Shown here: one piece after another, positions 28,316 through 36,414 of the stretch
How the letters are laid out: each line of letters starts with the position of its first letter
How positions within the stretch are numbered: the first letter of the stretch is position 1
NCBI GenBank assembly: GCA_910578035.1
Contig: CAJTOB010000023.1
Span: 1-43,747 of the forward strand
Reading direction: 5' to 3'
Source: an uncultured Muribaculaceae bacterium
GTDB taxonomy: Bacteria > Bacteroidota > Bacteroidia > Bacteroidales > Muribaculaceae
DNA length: 43,747 bases
Notes under the pieces: model-generated
Told to the model about the DNA's origin: nothing
The model's database searches: none
Seen by the model: the letters and a program-made list of their open reading frames with translations, nothing else
Translations under genes and position numbers: made by a program

Positions 28316-28358
28316 CGTCCTCACCGATATAGAACCGGTGAGGACGTTTTGTTTTTTC
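28316..28358. terminator. Terminator between nagB and the YeaQ-like gene
   Basis: An 11-base perfect stem (28316-28326 with 28336-28346) followed by TTTTGTTTTTT. It serves nagB and lies between convergent genes. Confidence 0.88.
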
Positions 28359-28371
28359 GGTGGTGGAGGCG

Positions 28372-28674
28372 TCAGAGATTTTCTTCGTTCTTGTAGAATA
28401 TCGTTCCGACCAGCCAAAGGACCAGCGCCGAAAAGAAAATGGCGGCAAGAACAGAAAGGAGAAACAGCTGAACCGGCGTGTCGCCTATGAAATTTGTGCT
28501 GAGGATTCCTCCGAGCACCGCCGCCACGACACCGACTACTATATCCATGAAAAGGATTCGGCGGCCGCCAAGCACGCGGGAAGCAACAAGCCCTTCAAAA
28601 ATACCTATCAGAGCCCACACGAACCATATGAGCAACCCGGCATGACCCGGCGATATTGAAGCAAAAGTATCCAT
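28372..28674 (-). CDS. GlsB/YeaQ/YmgE-like small membrane protein
   Basis: A 100-residue inner-membrane protein with three hydrophobic segments (about 12-33, 42-62, 72-94) and glycine-rich turns (ALIGIFEGLVASRVLGG, VVGVVAAVLGGIL) like the transglycosylase-associated or GlsB/YeaQ family, small stress-response membrane proteins of unknown mechanism. It follows a second, even smaller membrane protein by 9 bases and ends at a convergent terminator. Confidence 0.68.
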   Translation of the reverse strand: MDTFASISPGHAGLLIWFVWALIGIFEGLVASRVLGGRRILFMDIVVGVVAAVLGGILSTNFIGDTPVQLFLLSVLAAIFFSALVLWLVGTIFYKNEENL

Positions 28675-28683
28675 ATCCGCAAT

Positions 28684-28851
28684 TTATGAGGGTGAGTTGA
28701 CTATATAGGGAGCTATAAAGGCTGCGACATCGGTATTGCCAGTCAGATCGGCGAAGGTCAGCCAGATTATGAGCAGTATTATCAGAAAGATCGCACCGAT
28801 GGCTACCCAAATCGGAGTCCGGATTTTTTTATTTGAAGAAGAACGCGGCAT
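28684..28851 (-). CDS. 55-residue single-span membrane protein
   Basis: A short frame from ATG at 28851 to TAA at 28684: a basic start (MPRSSSNKKIRTP), one strong hydrophobic span (about residues 14-32, WVAIGAIFLIILLIIWLTF) and a polar tail with DLTGNTDVAAFIAPY. The stop lies 9 bases before the YeaQ-like gene in the same direction, which suggests a two-gene operon of small membrane proteins. The positive-inside rule predicts a cytoplasmic N-terminus. Family and role unknown. Confidence 0.6.
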   Translation of the reverse strand: MPRSSSNKKIRTPIWVAIGAIFLIILLIIWLTFADLTGNTDVAAFIAPYIVNSPS

Positions 28852-28976
28852 AGTCAAAGTAGAATTAGGAATTAATAACTCGGAATTATCGCCGGGCGCA
28901 GGCAGCAGCTCGGCCCGATTTCATATTTTATAACATACGCCACGCTTTTAGAGTTCTCGTTTCCATCAAAAAAGAA

Positions 28977-29006
28977 TTGGTATTAGAGAAATTTTTCGTA
29001 AATTTG
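28977..29006 (+). promoter_or_regulatory. eno promoter
   Basis: TTG (28977-28979), 19 bases, TAAATTTG (28999-29006); leader of about 70 bases before the eno ATG. Confidence 0.8.
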
Positions 29007-29082
29007 CCGCCGAAAGCGGAGTCTCCGTGCTCCCGTCTCCTAACAGGAACAAAACATAACTATATACCAAGGTATTACAAAC

Positions 29083-30390
29083 ATGAAAATCGAAAAAATC
29101 ATCGGCCGCGAGGTTCTCGACTCGCGCGGCAATCCCACAGTGGAAGTAGACGTTGTCCTCGAATCCGGCGCTTTCGGCCGTGCATCTGTTCCCTCGGGCG
29201 CATCGACCGGCGTTAACGAAGCTCTCGAGCTCCGCGACGGCGACAAAGGCCGCTACATGGGCAAGGGTGTCCTCAAGGCTGTAGCCAACGTAAACGGCCC
29301 CATCGCTGCCGCTCTCGTAGGCATGAACGCTCTCGACCAGATTGCCATCGACGAAACCATGCTGGCTCTCGACGGCACCGACACCAAGAGCAACCTCGGT
29401 GCAAATGCCATCCTCGGCGTTTCTCTCGCTGTTGCCAAGGCTGCTGCCGACTATCTCGGTCTTCCCCTCTACAAATACATCGGTGGCTGCAACACATATG
29501 CACTCCCCGTTCCGATGATGAACATCATCAACGGCGGCGCTCACTCCGATGCCCCCATCTGCTTCCAGGAATTCATGATTCGTCCTATCGGTGCTACTTC
29601 GTTCCACGAAGGCATCCGCATGGGTACTGAAGTATTCCACAACCTCAAAAAAGTGCTCCACGACCGCGGCCTCAGCACCGCTGTAGGCGACGAAGGTGGT
29701 TTCGCTCCCGCTCTCGACGGCACCGAAGACGCCCTCAACGTTATCATCAAGGCTATCGAAAAGGCAGGCTACGTCCCCGGCAAGGACGTGACTATCGGTC
29801 TCGACTGCGCTTCTTCTGAATTCTTCGTTGACGGTATCTACAACTACCAGCAGCTCAAAGACGGCACAGCCAAGGAAGCTAACGGCCAGAAGCTCACATC
29901 GCTCCAGCAGGCTGAATACCTCAAAGGTCTCATCGAAAAATACCCCATCGACTCTATCGAAGACGGTATGGCCGAAGACGACTGGGAAGGCTGGAAGATT
30001 CTCACCGACATGATCGGCGACCGCTGCCAGCTCGTAGGCGACGACCTCTTTGTAACCAACGTTAAATATCTCGAAAAAGGTATCGAACTCGGCTGCGCCA
30101 ACTCGATTCTCGTTAAGGTTAACCAGATTGGTTCGCTCACCGAAACCCTCCGTGCTGTCGAACTCGCTCAGCGCAACGGCTACACTGCAGTTATCTCGCA
30201 CCGTTCGGGCGAAACTGAAGACGCTACTATCGCCGACATCGCTGTTGCTACCAACGCCGGCCAGATCAAGACCGGTTCGGCAAGCCGTTCCGACCGTATG
30301 GCCAAGTACAACCAGCTCCTCCGCATCGAAGAGCAGCTCGGCACCGCAGCCCGCTACGGCTACGGCAAAAAGACCAAACGTACCGAATAA
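29083..30390 (+). CDS. eno: Enolase (phosphopyruvate hydratase)
   Basis: Converts 2-phosphoglycerate to phosphoenolpyruvate in glycolysis; cytoplasmic, Mg-dependent. The 435 residues match the family. Visible are SGASTGVNEALELRDGD, the NIINGGAHSD segment, GDEGGFAP with the catalytic Glu, SIEDGMAEDDW and KVNQIGSLTET metal ligands and catalytic Lys region, and the signature region with SHRSGETED. It has its own promoter and terminator and is a monocistronic gene with strongly biased codons, as expected for high expression. Confidence 0.99.
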   Translation: MKIEKIIGREVLDSRGNPTVEVDVVLESGAFGRASVPSGASTGVNEALELRDGDKGRYMGKGVLKAVANVNGPIAAALVGMNALDQIAIDETMLALDGTDTKSNLGANAILGVSLAVAKAAADYLGLPLYKYIGGCNTYALPVPMMNIINGGAHSDAPICFQEFMIRPIGATSFHEGIRMGTEVFHNLKKVLHDRGLSTAVGDEGGFAPALDGTEDALNVIIKAIEKAGYVPGKDVTIGLDCASSEFFVDGIYNYQQLKDGTAKEANGQKLTSLQQAEYLKGLIEKYPIDSIEDGMAEDDWEGWKILTDMIGDRCQLVGDDLFVTNVKYLEKGIELGCANSILVKVNQIGSLTETLRAVELAQRNGYTAVISHRSGETEDATIADIAVATNAGQIKTGSASRSDRMAKYNQLLRIEEQLGTAARYGYGKKTKRTE

Positions 30391-30410
30391 TTCCGCAAGG
30401 ACATTTCATA

Positions 30411-30450
30411 AAAAATCGCCCGCTTCGCTCAGAAGACGGGCGATTTTTTT
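30411..30450 (+). terminator. eno terminator
   Basis: A 12-base perfect stem (30411-30422 with 30437-30448) with a seven-base T-run, 20 bases after the eno stop codon. Confidence 0.92.
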
Positions 30451-30503
30451 GCGTCTGTACACTTTTTGCACAATCAAGAACATGTCGGGAGGTTTTTTCT
30501 GCA

Positions 30504-30511
30504 TAATTTTG
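30504..30511 (+). promoter_or_regulatory. -7 element of the GH105-GH67 operon
   Basis: TAATTTTG, about 38 bases before the GH105 ATG; no TTG at the expected spacing. Confidence 0.5.
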
Positions 30512-30548
30512 CATACACTCATCACTGAAACGAATGCTTGAAAATACT

Positions 30549-31673
30549 ATGAAAAAAATCGCCCTTCTGTGCTGCCTGCTGGCGTGTGTCGCAATGTCGG
30601 CAAAAGACCTTAAAGACAATTTCAGCGGAAAATATGCTCCGGCAACCGTAGGCAACAAAGTCTGCGAACGTTTCATCGAAGTGCCCCACCCTAACTGGGG
30701 CGCCGACACCACTCCGACCCGCGAAATAACCTACCCCGAGACATGCGCATGGCTCGGCGCTCTCCGATATGCCAAAGCTACTGGCAACAAAAAGTACCTC
30801 GGCCAGCTCGAAGACCGCTTCTATCCCCTCTTCGGCGCCAAACGCCGCCTCTTGCCGGGCATAGACCATGTAGATCACAATGTATTCGGCACCGTGCCCT
30901 TGCAGTTGTTCCAGCTCACCGGCAACAAAGCCTACCGTAGCATGGGCCTGTGGTATGCCGACTCGCAGTGGCTCAAGCCCGATTTCAAGAACTGGCAGCC
31001 CGAAGAACTCATCGATCAGTATCTCGCCGACGACCTTTCGTGGCAGACCCGCTACTGGATCGACGACATGTTCATGATTACCGCCCTTCAGACCCAGGCA
31101 TACCTCGCCACCAAAGACCAGAAATACATAGAGCGCACCGCTCGCGAAATGGTGAGCTACCTCGGCAAGATACAGCGCCCCAACGGACTCTTCCACCACT
31201 CGCCCGAAGCCCCGTTCTTCTGGGGCCGAGGCAACGGCTGGATGGCCGCCGGCATGACAGAGCTGCTTTCAATTCTCCCCGAAGACAATGAAAACAGGCC
31301 TGTTATCCTCGAATCATACCGCAAGATGATGGACACTCTCGCAGGATATCAGAAAGAAGACGGCCTGTGGGCTCAGCTAATCGACGACCCCGAGGTCTGG
31401 AGCGAAACCTCCGGCTCTGCCATGTTCACATACGCCATGATAAAAGGCATACGCAAAGGCTGGCTTCCGAAAGAAAAATGCGAACCCATTGTCATCAAAG
31501 CATGGAAAGCCATCGTTGACCACATCAACGACCGAGGCGACATCGATGAAGTGTGCGACGGCACCAACCGCAACAGCGACCGCGGATTCTACCTCGCCCG
31601 CCCGCGCCTCGTCGGCAACATGCACGGCCAGGCACCTGTCCTTTGGTGCGCCACAGCATTAGTCGAAAAATAA
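30549..31673 (+). CDS. GH105 unsaturated uronyl hydrolase
   Basis: A 374-residue exported protein (signal peptide MKKIALLCCLLACVAMSA) with an alpha/alpha barrel like the GH88/GH105 enzymes, which release 4,5-unsaturated uronic acid from lyase products by hydrating the double bond. Typical elements are GIDHVDHNVFGTVPLQLF, RYWIDDMFMITALQTQAY with the catalytic Asp region, FFWGRGNGWMAAGMTELL, and ETSGSAMFTYAMIKG. The start at 30549 gives an unbroken signal peptide; the ATG 15 bases earlier is unlikely. The stop overlaps the start of the GH67 gene by one base (TAATG), so the two are coupled. No lyase or SusCD lies next to them. Confidence 0.88.
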   Translation: MKKIALLCCLLACVAMSAKDLKDNFSGKYAPATVGNKVCERFIEVPHPNWGADTTPTREITYPETCAWLGALRYAKATGNKKYLGQLEDRFYPLFGAKRRLLPGIDHVDHNVFGTVPLQLFQLTGNKAYRSMGLWYADSQWLKPDFKNWQPEELIDQYLADDLSWQTRYWIDDMFMITALQTQAYLATKDQKYIERTAREMVSYLGKIQRPNGLFHHSPEAPFFWGRGNGWMAAGMTELLSILPEDNENRPVILESYRKMMDTLAGYQKEDGLWAQLIDDPEVWSETSGSAMFTYAMIKGIRKGWLPKEKCEPIVIKAWKAIVDHINDRGDIDEVCDGTNRNSDRGFYLARPRLVGNMHGQAPVLWCATALVEK

Positions 31674-33793
31674 TGAAACGCCTACTTGCCTTTTTAACAG
31701 CCGTTTTCAGCCTCAGCCTATGCATGAGTGCTGAAAACGGCTATGAACTGTGGCTTAGATACGGCACAGATACAACCGAAGCACAACGTCTCGGCTACGA
31801 CGGCTGCAACCGCTCGTATCATGTCGGTTTTTCGGGTCCTACCGCCGATGTGATAGCCCAAGAACTTCATACGGCTCTGACTTGTCTCGCCGGCGTCTGG
31901 CCGCACGAAAGCACAGAGGCCGGCAACTCTGATATAGTCGTCGCGCTGCCGGAGTCTGACCTATTCGACAAAAGCCTGTTCTCCGGTATCAAGACCGACG
32001 GTTTTCACATCGCTACAGTCAAAAAAGGCAGGAAAAAGACCAATGCCATACTTGCTCTTACTCCCTCGGGCGCACTCTACGGCACTTTCGCTTATCTCCG
32101 TCTGCTACAGACACATCAGGACATAAGCAACCTCAACATAATAGACAATCCGGCAGTTTCGCTACGTATGCTTAACCACTGGGATAACCCCGACGGCAGC
32201 ATCGAGCGCGGATATGCCGGCTACAGCCTCTGGAACTGGGAGCGGCTTAACTACGACATCGACCCGCGCCTCATTGACTATGCCCGCGCCAATGCCTCGG
32301 TTGGCATAAACGGCGCTGTAATCAACAATGTCAACGCCAAGGCCTACATGCTGTCGCACGAATGGCTCGTGAAAGTAGCGGCTCTCGCCGACGCCTGGCG
32401 CCCTTACGGCATTCGGGTATATCTCACGGCCAAATTCAGCGCACCCATCGAAATAGGAGGTCTGCAAAGCGCTTCGCCCGACGACCCCGCGGTGCAGAAA
32501 TGGTGGCGCGAGAAGGCCGATGAAATCTACGAACTCATTCCCGACTTCGGCGGCTTCCTTGTCAAAGCCAACTCCGAAGGTCAGCCCGGCCCTCAGGACT
32601 ACGGCTGCACTCATGCCCAGGGGGCAAACATGCTTGCGCGCGCCCTCGCGCCGCACGGCGGCATAGTGTTCTGGCGTGCATTCGTTTATCTCAACGACCG
32701 CAGCAACGACCGCGTGCTCGGCGCCTATCGCGAATTTGCACCCCTTGACGGCAGTTTCGACCCCAATGTAGTTGTGCAGGTCAAAAACGGCCCTATAGAT
32801 TTCCAGCCCCGCGAGCCCTTCCACCCGCTTTTCGGCGGCATGCCTCAGACCTCAGTGGGCCTCGAAGTTCAGATTACACAGGAAAACCTCGGCCATACCG
32901 GACACCTCGTATTCCTCGGCCCGCTCTACGAAGAAGTGCTTAAATCCGAAATAGATGAACACGGCACAAGTGTAGGCCAGGTGATAGAACACGCGCCTGT
33001 CTCTGCCATAGCCGGCGTCGCCAACATTGGCTCGGAAATAAACTGGACCGGCCATCCCTTTGCCCAGGCCAACTGGTATACTTTCGGACGCCAGGCATGG
33101 AACCCGTCGCTATCTGCCGATAAAATCGCCGAAGAATGGACCCGGATGACCTTTACAAACAATCAGAAAGCAGTCGGCACTATCTGCGACATCTTGAATA
33201 ACTCGCGCGAGACATATGTGAACTACACCATGCCCCTCGGCCTCAACCATATAATGAACTACGGCACCCACAACGGCCCCGAGCCCTGGCACGACGACCC
33301 CGTGTGGACAGCCTTCGACTACCACAAGATATCGGCCGACGGCATAGGCGTAGACCGTACCGACCGGGGCACCGGAGCAGCACAGCAGTATAAGCCCTTC
33401 ATTGCAGGCATCTTTAATTCGCTCGATACTTGCCCAGAGCAGTTCCTGCTCTGGTTCCACCGTCTTCCATGGGATTACCGCCTCAAAAGCGGCAAAACGC
33501 TGTGGCAAGGGCTGGTCGACAGCTACTATGATGGCGTCGAGCAAGTTCGCGACATGCAGAAGCAGTGGGAAACAGTGCGGCCCTTTGTCGACGCCCGGCG
33601 TCATGCCCGCGTAGCCCGTCTGCTCCTCAACCAGGAGCAGGAAGCCATCTGGTGGCGAGACGGCTGCCTCCTATTCTTCGACAGCTACGCGAAAAAAGGC
33701 ATCCCCGCCGACCGCGAGCAGCCTGCCCACTCCCTCGAATACTACAAACGCATACCCTACCCCCACTCCTGGGGCAAATACATGCCTAAATGA
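31673..33793 (+). CDS. GH67 alpha-glucuronidase
   Basis: A 706-residue exported enzyme (signal peptide MKRLLAFLTAVFSLSLCMSA) that removes glucuronic or 4-O-methylglucuronic acid from the non-reducing end of xylo-oligosaccharides. It has the GH67 order: N-terminal beta domain, central (beta/alpha)8 barrel with general acid Glu302 (VKANSEGQPGPQ), and the two general-base residues Asp376 (VKNGPIDFQPREP) and Glu404 (VQITQEN); their 28-residue separation is the same as in characterised GH67 enzymes. A helical C-terminal domain follows. The signal implies action in the periplasm, after import. It is coupled to the GH105 gene. Confidence 0.93.
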   Translation: MKRLLAFLTAVFSLSLCMSAENGYELWLRYGTDTTEAQRLGYDGCNRSYHVGFSGPTADVIAQELHTALTCLAGVWPHESTEAGNSDIVVALPESDLFDKSLFSGIKTDGFHIATVKKGRKKTNAILALTPSGALYGTFAYLRLLQTHQDISNLNIIDNPAVSLRMLNHWDNPDGSIERGYAGYSLWNWERLNYDIDPRLIDYARANASVGINGAVINNVNAKAYMLSHEWLVKVAALADAWRPYGIRVYLTAKFSAPIEIGGLQSASPDDPAVQKWWREKADEIYELIPDFGGFLVKANSEGQPGPQDYGCTHAQGANMLARALAPHGGIVFWRAFVYLNDRSNDRVLGAYREFAPLDGSFDPNVVVQVKNGPIDFQPREPFHPLFGGMPQTSVGLEVQITQENLGHTGHLVFLGPLYEEVLKSEIDEHGTSVGQVIEHAPVSAIAGVANIGSEINWTGHPFAQANWYTFGRQAWNPSLSADKIAEEWTRMTFTNNQKAVGTICDILNNSRETYVNYTMPLGLNHIMNYGTHNGPEPWHDDPVWTAFDYHKISADGIGVDRTDRGTGAAQQYKPFIAGIFNSLDTCPEQFLLWFHRLPWDYRLKSGKTLWQGLVDSYYDGVEQVRDMQKQWETVRPFVDARRHARVARLLLNQEQEAIWWRDGCLLFFDSYAKKGIPADREQPAHSLEYYKRIPYPHSWGKYMPK

Positions 33794-33955
33794 CGAATCG
33801 CAATAATCGCGCCGGCTTGCCAATACCGCTATCCCCTGCGGCACCGCACCAATAGACCCGATGCCATCGCAAGCTTATACGAAACGCACACCCACATCCT
33901 AATACGAAAAGAACCGTATATTTTGGAGTGAAAAAACTTATTTCGGGGCGTTTTG

Positions 33956-33987
33956 TTTGTCTTTTTGGGGAGTTGTAATTAACTTTG
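33956..33987 (+). promoter_or_regulatory. Promoter of the acyltransferase-phosphoesterase-tex-folK operon
   Basis: TTTG (33956-33959), 20 bases, TAACTTTG (33980-33987); leader of about 35 bases before the ATG at 34029. The preceding 33794-33955 holds no gene that I can see. Confidence 0.8.
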
Positions 33988-34028
33988 TAGCGAAATTGGG
34001 CAAGAATGTACATACTCCCTCTAACAAA

Positions 34029-35219
34029 ATGGAACACACCGAAAATATAAAGCCCCTTGAACAGGACTTTTCTGATATACGTCCTTATGACGACCATGAA
34101 TTCCGCGAGAAAATCGCAACTCTGGTAAAAGAACCCGGCTTCGAGCATGCCGTGCGCTACGTGATGCCCGATGTCGACTATCCCGAATTCGTCAAGAATC
34201 TGCTCACAGTAGAGACTCAGATGGATTTTCAGGTGAAGGTCATGGGTCCTTTCCTGGAAATGCTTGTGGCCCACACTACCAAAGGCCTTTCCGCCGACGG
34301 ACTTGAGAACTACGACCCCTCGCGCAGCCACGTATTCATAACCAATCATCGCGACATCGTTCTCGATGCCTCATTCCTCAATCTCTGCCTCATTCGCGCC
34401 AATCTGCCGCTCACACAAGTGGCAATCGGCAACAATCTGCTTATCTACGAGTGGATTACCGACCTCGTGAAGCTCAACCGCAGCTTCATTGTCAAGCGCG
34501 ACGGCCGCGTTCGCGAAGCTCTCGATAACGCCCAGCATCTGTCGGCATACATACATCATACCGTCAACGACAAGAAAGAATCGGTATGGATAGCACAGCG
34601 CGAAGGTCGCGCAAAAGATTCGAACGACCTCACCCAAGAGAGCGTAATCAAGATGCTTTCGCTTGCAGGCGACAGCGACAGCAAGCACAACCTGATGGAG
34701 CTCAATATAGTGCCCGTTGCTATTTCATATGAATTCGACCCCAACGACTATCTGAAAGTGCGCGAATTCGTGCTCAAACGCCGCGACCCGGAATATAAAA
34801 AGACCAAACGCGACGACCTCTTCAGCATGGAGACCGGCATTCTCAAACAGAAAGGCCGTGTACACTTCCGCATAGGCCGGTGCATCAATGACGAGCTCGA
34901 GCGCGTAGGCGACACCCGTGCCGAAGCCGTGCGTCTGGTATGCAACGTGCTCGACCGCGCAATACACTCCGGCTACCGCATATTCCCCTGCAACTACATT
35001 GCTTTCGACAAAGTGCACCATACCGACGAATACGCCGCCCAATACACCCAAGCCGACGTCGAGGCATTCGAGGAATACATCGAAAAACAGCTCGACAAGG
35101 TGGAAGTGGAAAACATCACTCCCGAGGAGCACGCATTCATGCGCGAGACAATGCTGTCTATGTACGCCAATCCGCTGAAAAACCAGCGCGCCGCCCTCGA
35201 CGGCTCATTTACTGCCTGA
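34029..35219 (+). CDS. PlsC-like glycerolipid acyltransferase
   Basis: A 396-residue protein with an acyltransferase domain of the PlsC/PlsB type (about 90-300). The active-site region reads FITNHRDIVLDASFLN, which has five residues between His and Asp where classical members have four, and a later WIAQREGRAKDSND segment corresponds to the substrate-binding EGxR motif. No membrane span is obvious. It probably acylates lysophosphatidate or a related lipid at the inner membrane. Start at 34029 (MEHTENIK) was chosen over 33957, which would lie in the promoter. The next gene begins one base after its stop codon. Confidence 0.8.
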   Translation: MEHTENIKPLEQDFSDIRPYDDHEFREKIATLVKEPGFEHAVRYVMPDVDYPEFVKNLLTVETQMDFQVKVMGPFLEMLVAHTTKGLSADGLENYDPSRSHVFITNHRDIVLDASFLNLCLIRANLPLTQVAIGNNLLIYEWITDLVKLNRSFIVKRDGRVREALDNAQHLSAYIHHTVNDKKESVWIAQREGRAKDSNDLTQESVIKMLSLAGDSDSKHNLMELNIVPVAISYEFDPNDYLKVREFVLKRRDPEYKKTKRDDLFSMETGILKQKGRVHFRIGRCINDELERVGDTRAEAVRLVCNVLDRAIHSGYRIFPCNYIAFDKVHHTDEYAAQYTQADVEAFEEYIEKQLDKVEVENITPEEHAFMRETMLSMYANPLKNQRAALDGSFTA

Positions 35220-35220
35220 A

Positions 35221-36414
35221 ATGCGCCTGCCTCTTGTCCTCATAGTGCCGGTGCTGATTATCGGCCTGCTGGTCGACTGGTATATCGCGACGGTCGTGTA
35301 TCAGCGCTGCACACATGGCCGCCGCTTCTGGGGTAAGTTCGCCCGCATCACGGGCTGGATAGGCTTTATAGCTCTTCTGGCGGCCATCTGCTCGCCCAAG
35401 CGCAGCGGCGACGACGAAGAACTCCAGTTTATCATGTGGGTACTCTTCGCCTATTTTTCTGTCTATCTGCCTAAATACATATTCTGCCTGTTCGACCTCA
35501 TCGCGAAAATACCGCAGCTACTCCACCGCAAACGCATCAAGGCGCTGAGCATCGGCGGAATCGCACTTGCCTGCGTCACTTTCTGCGCCATGTGGTGGGG
35601 AGCGCTCATAAACCGCTATCGCATAGACACGAACCACGTCGAAATATCCGACAGCCGTCTTCCGGCCTCCTTCGACGGCCTTACGATAGCTCAGATTTCC
35701 GACCTCCATACAGGCACCTATGGCACAGATACCTCATTTGTGTCGAAGCTGGTAGAGACCATCAACGGGCTGCACCCAGACATCGTTGTCTTTACCGGCG
35801 ACATTGTGAACCGACACACATCTGAGCTCGAACCATTTACCGCCACATTGAGCCGACTGCGCGCGCCGATGGGTGTTTACTCCATACTCGGAAACCACGA
35901 CTATGGCGACTACTACAACTGGCCCTCCGAAGCCGCCAAGGCCGAAAACATGGAGCTCATGTACCGTCTTCAGGCTGGCATGGGCTGGCGTCTTCTCCGC
36001 AACGAGACCGAATGGCTGCACCGCGGAAACGACTCCATTGCCCTTATAGGCGTAGAGAACGTCGGCGACCCTCCCTTCCGCATATATGGCGACCTCTCAG
36101 CCTCATACCCCGGCAACCTGGCCGACAGCGAGTATAAGATACTGCTCTCGCACAATCCCGCCCACTGGGTGACCGACATCAGCACCAATCCGGAAAACAA
36201 CATAGCCCTCACTCTTTCGGGTCATACACATGCAATGCAGATATCGGCCTTCGGCCTCTCTCCGGCGGCCTTCCGATACCCCACCTGGGGCGGCATGTAC
36301 GCCGACACCGACAGCCTGCGACGCCTATATGTCAACATCGGCACCGGCGAGGTAGGCATACCCGCCCGAATAGGGGCCACACCGGAAATAACACTTTTCA
36401 CACTCCGCAAATGA
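35221..36414 (+). CDS. Membrane-anchored metallophosphoesterase (YkuE/YaeI-like)
   Basis: A 397-residue protein with about four N-terminal membrane spans (roughly 3-22, 40-60, 70-95, 108-127) and a calcineurin-like phosphoesterase domain with the metal motifs ISDLHTG (DxH), FTGDIVN (GDxx), LGNHDYGD, LLSHNP and SGHTHAMQ. The family acts on lipid headgroups or nucleotides at the outer face of the inner membrane. Its place directly after the acyltransferase fits a lipid role. It starts one base after that gene and overlaps tex by four bases (ATGA). Confidence 0.88.
   Translation: MRLPLVLIVPVLIIGLLVDWYIATVVYQRCTHGRRFWGKFARITGWIGFIALLAAICSPKRSGDDEELQFIMWVLFAYFSVYLPKYIFCLFDLIAKIPQLLHRKRIKALSIGGIALACVTFCAMWWGALINRYRIDTNHVEISDSRLPASFDGLTIAQISDLHTGTYGTDTSFVSKLVETINGLHPDIVVFTGDIVNRHTSELEPFTATLSRLRAPMGVYSILGNHDYGDYYNWPSEAAKAENMELMYRLQAGMGWRLLRNETEWLHRGNDSIALIGVENVGDPPFRIYGDLSASYPGNLADSEYKILLSHNPAHWVTDISTNPENNIALTLSGHTHAMQISAFGLSPAAFRYPTWGGMYADTDSLRRLYVNIGTGEVGIPARIGATPEITLFTLRK

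Noticed and set aside
27473..28417. Frame opposite nagB
   Set aside because: Antisense to nagB and its terminator; low-complexity composition.
28966..30201. 411-codon frame opposite eno
   Set aside because: It is antisense to a clearly coding, highly biased enolase gene and has no family features.
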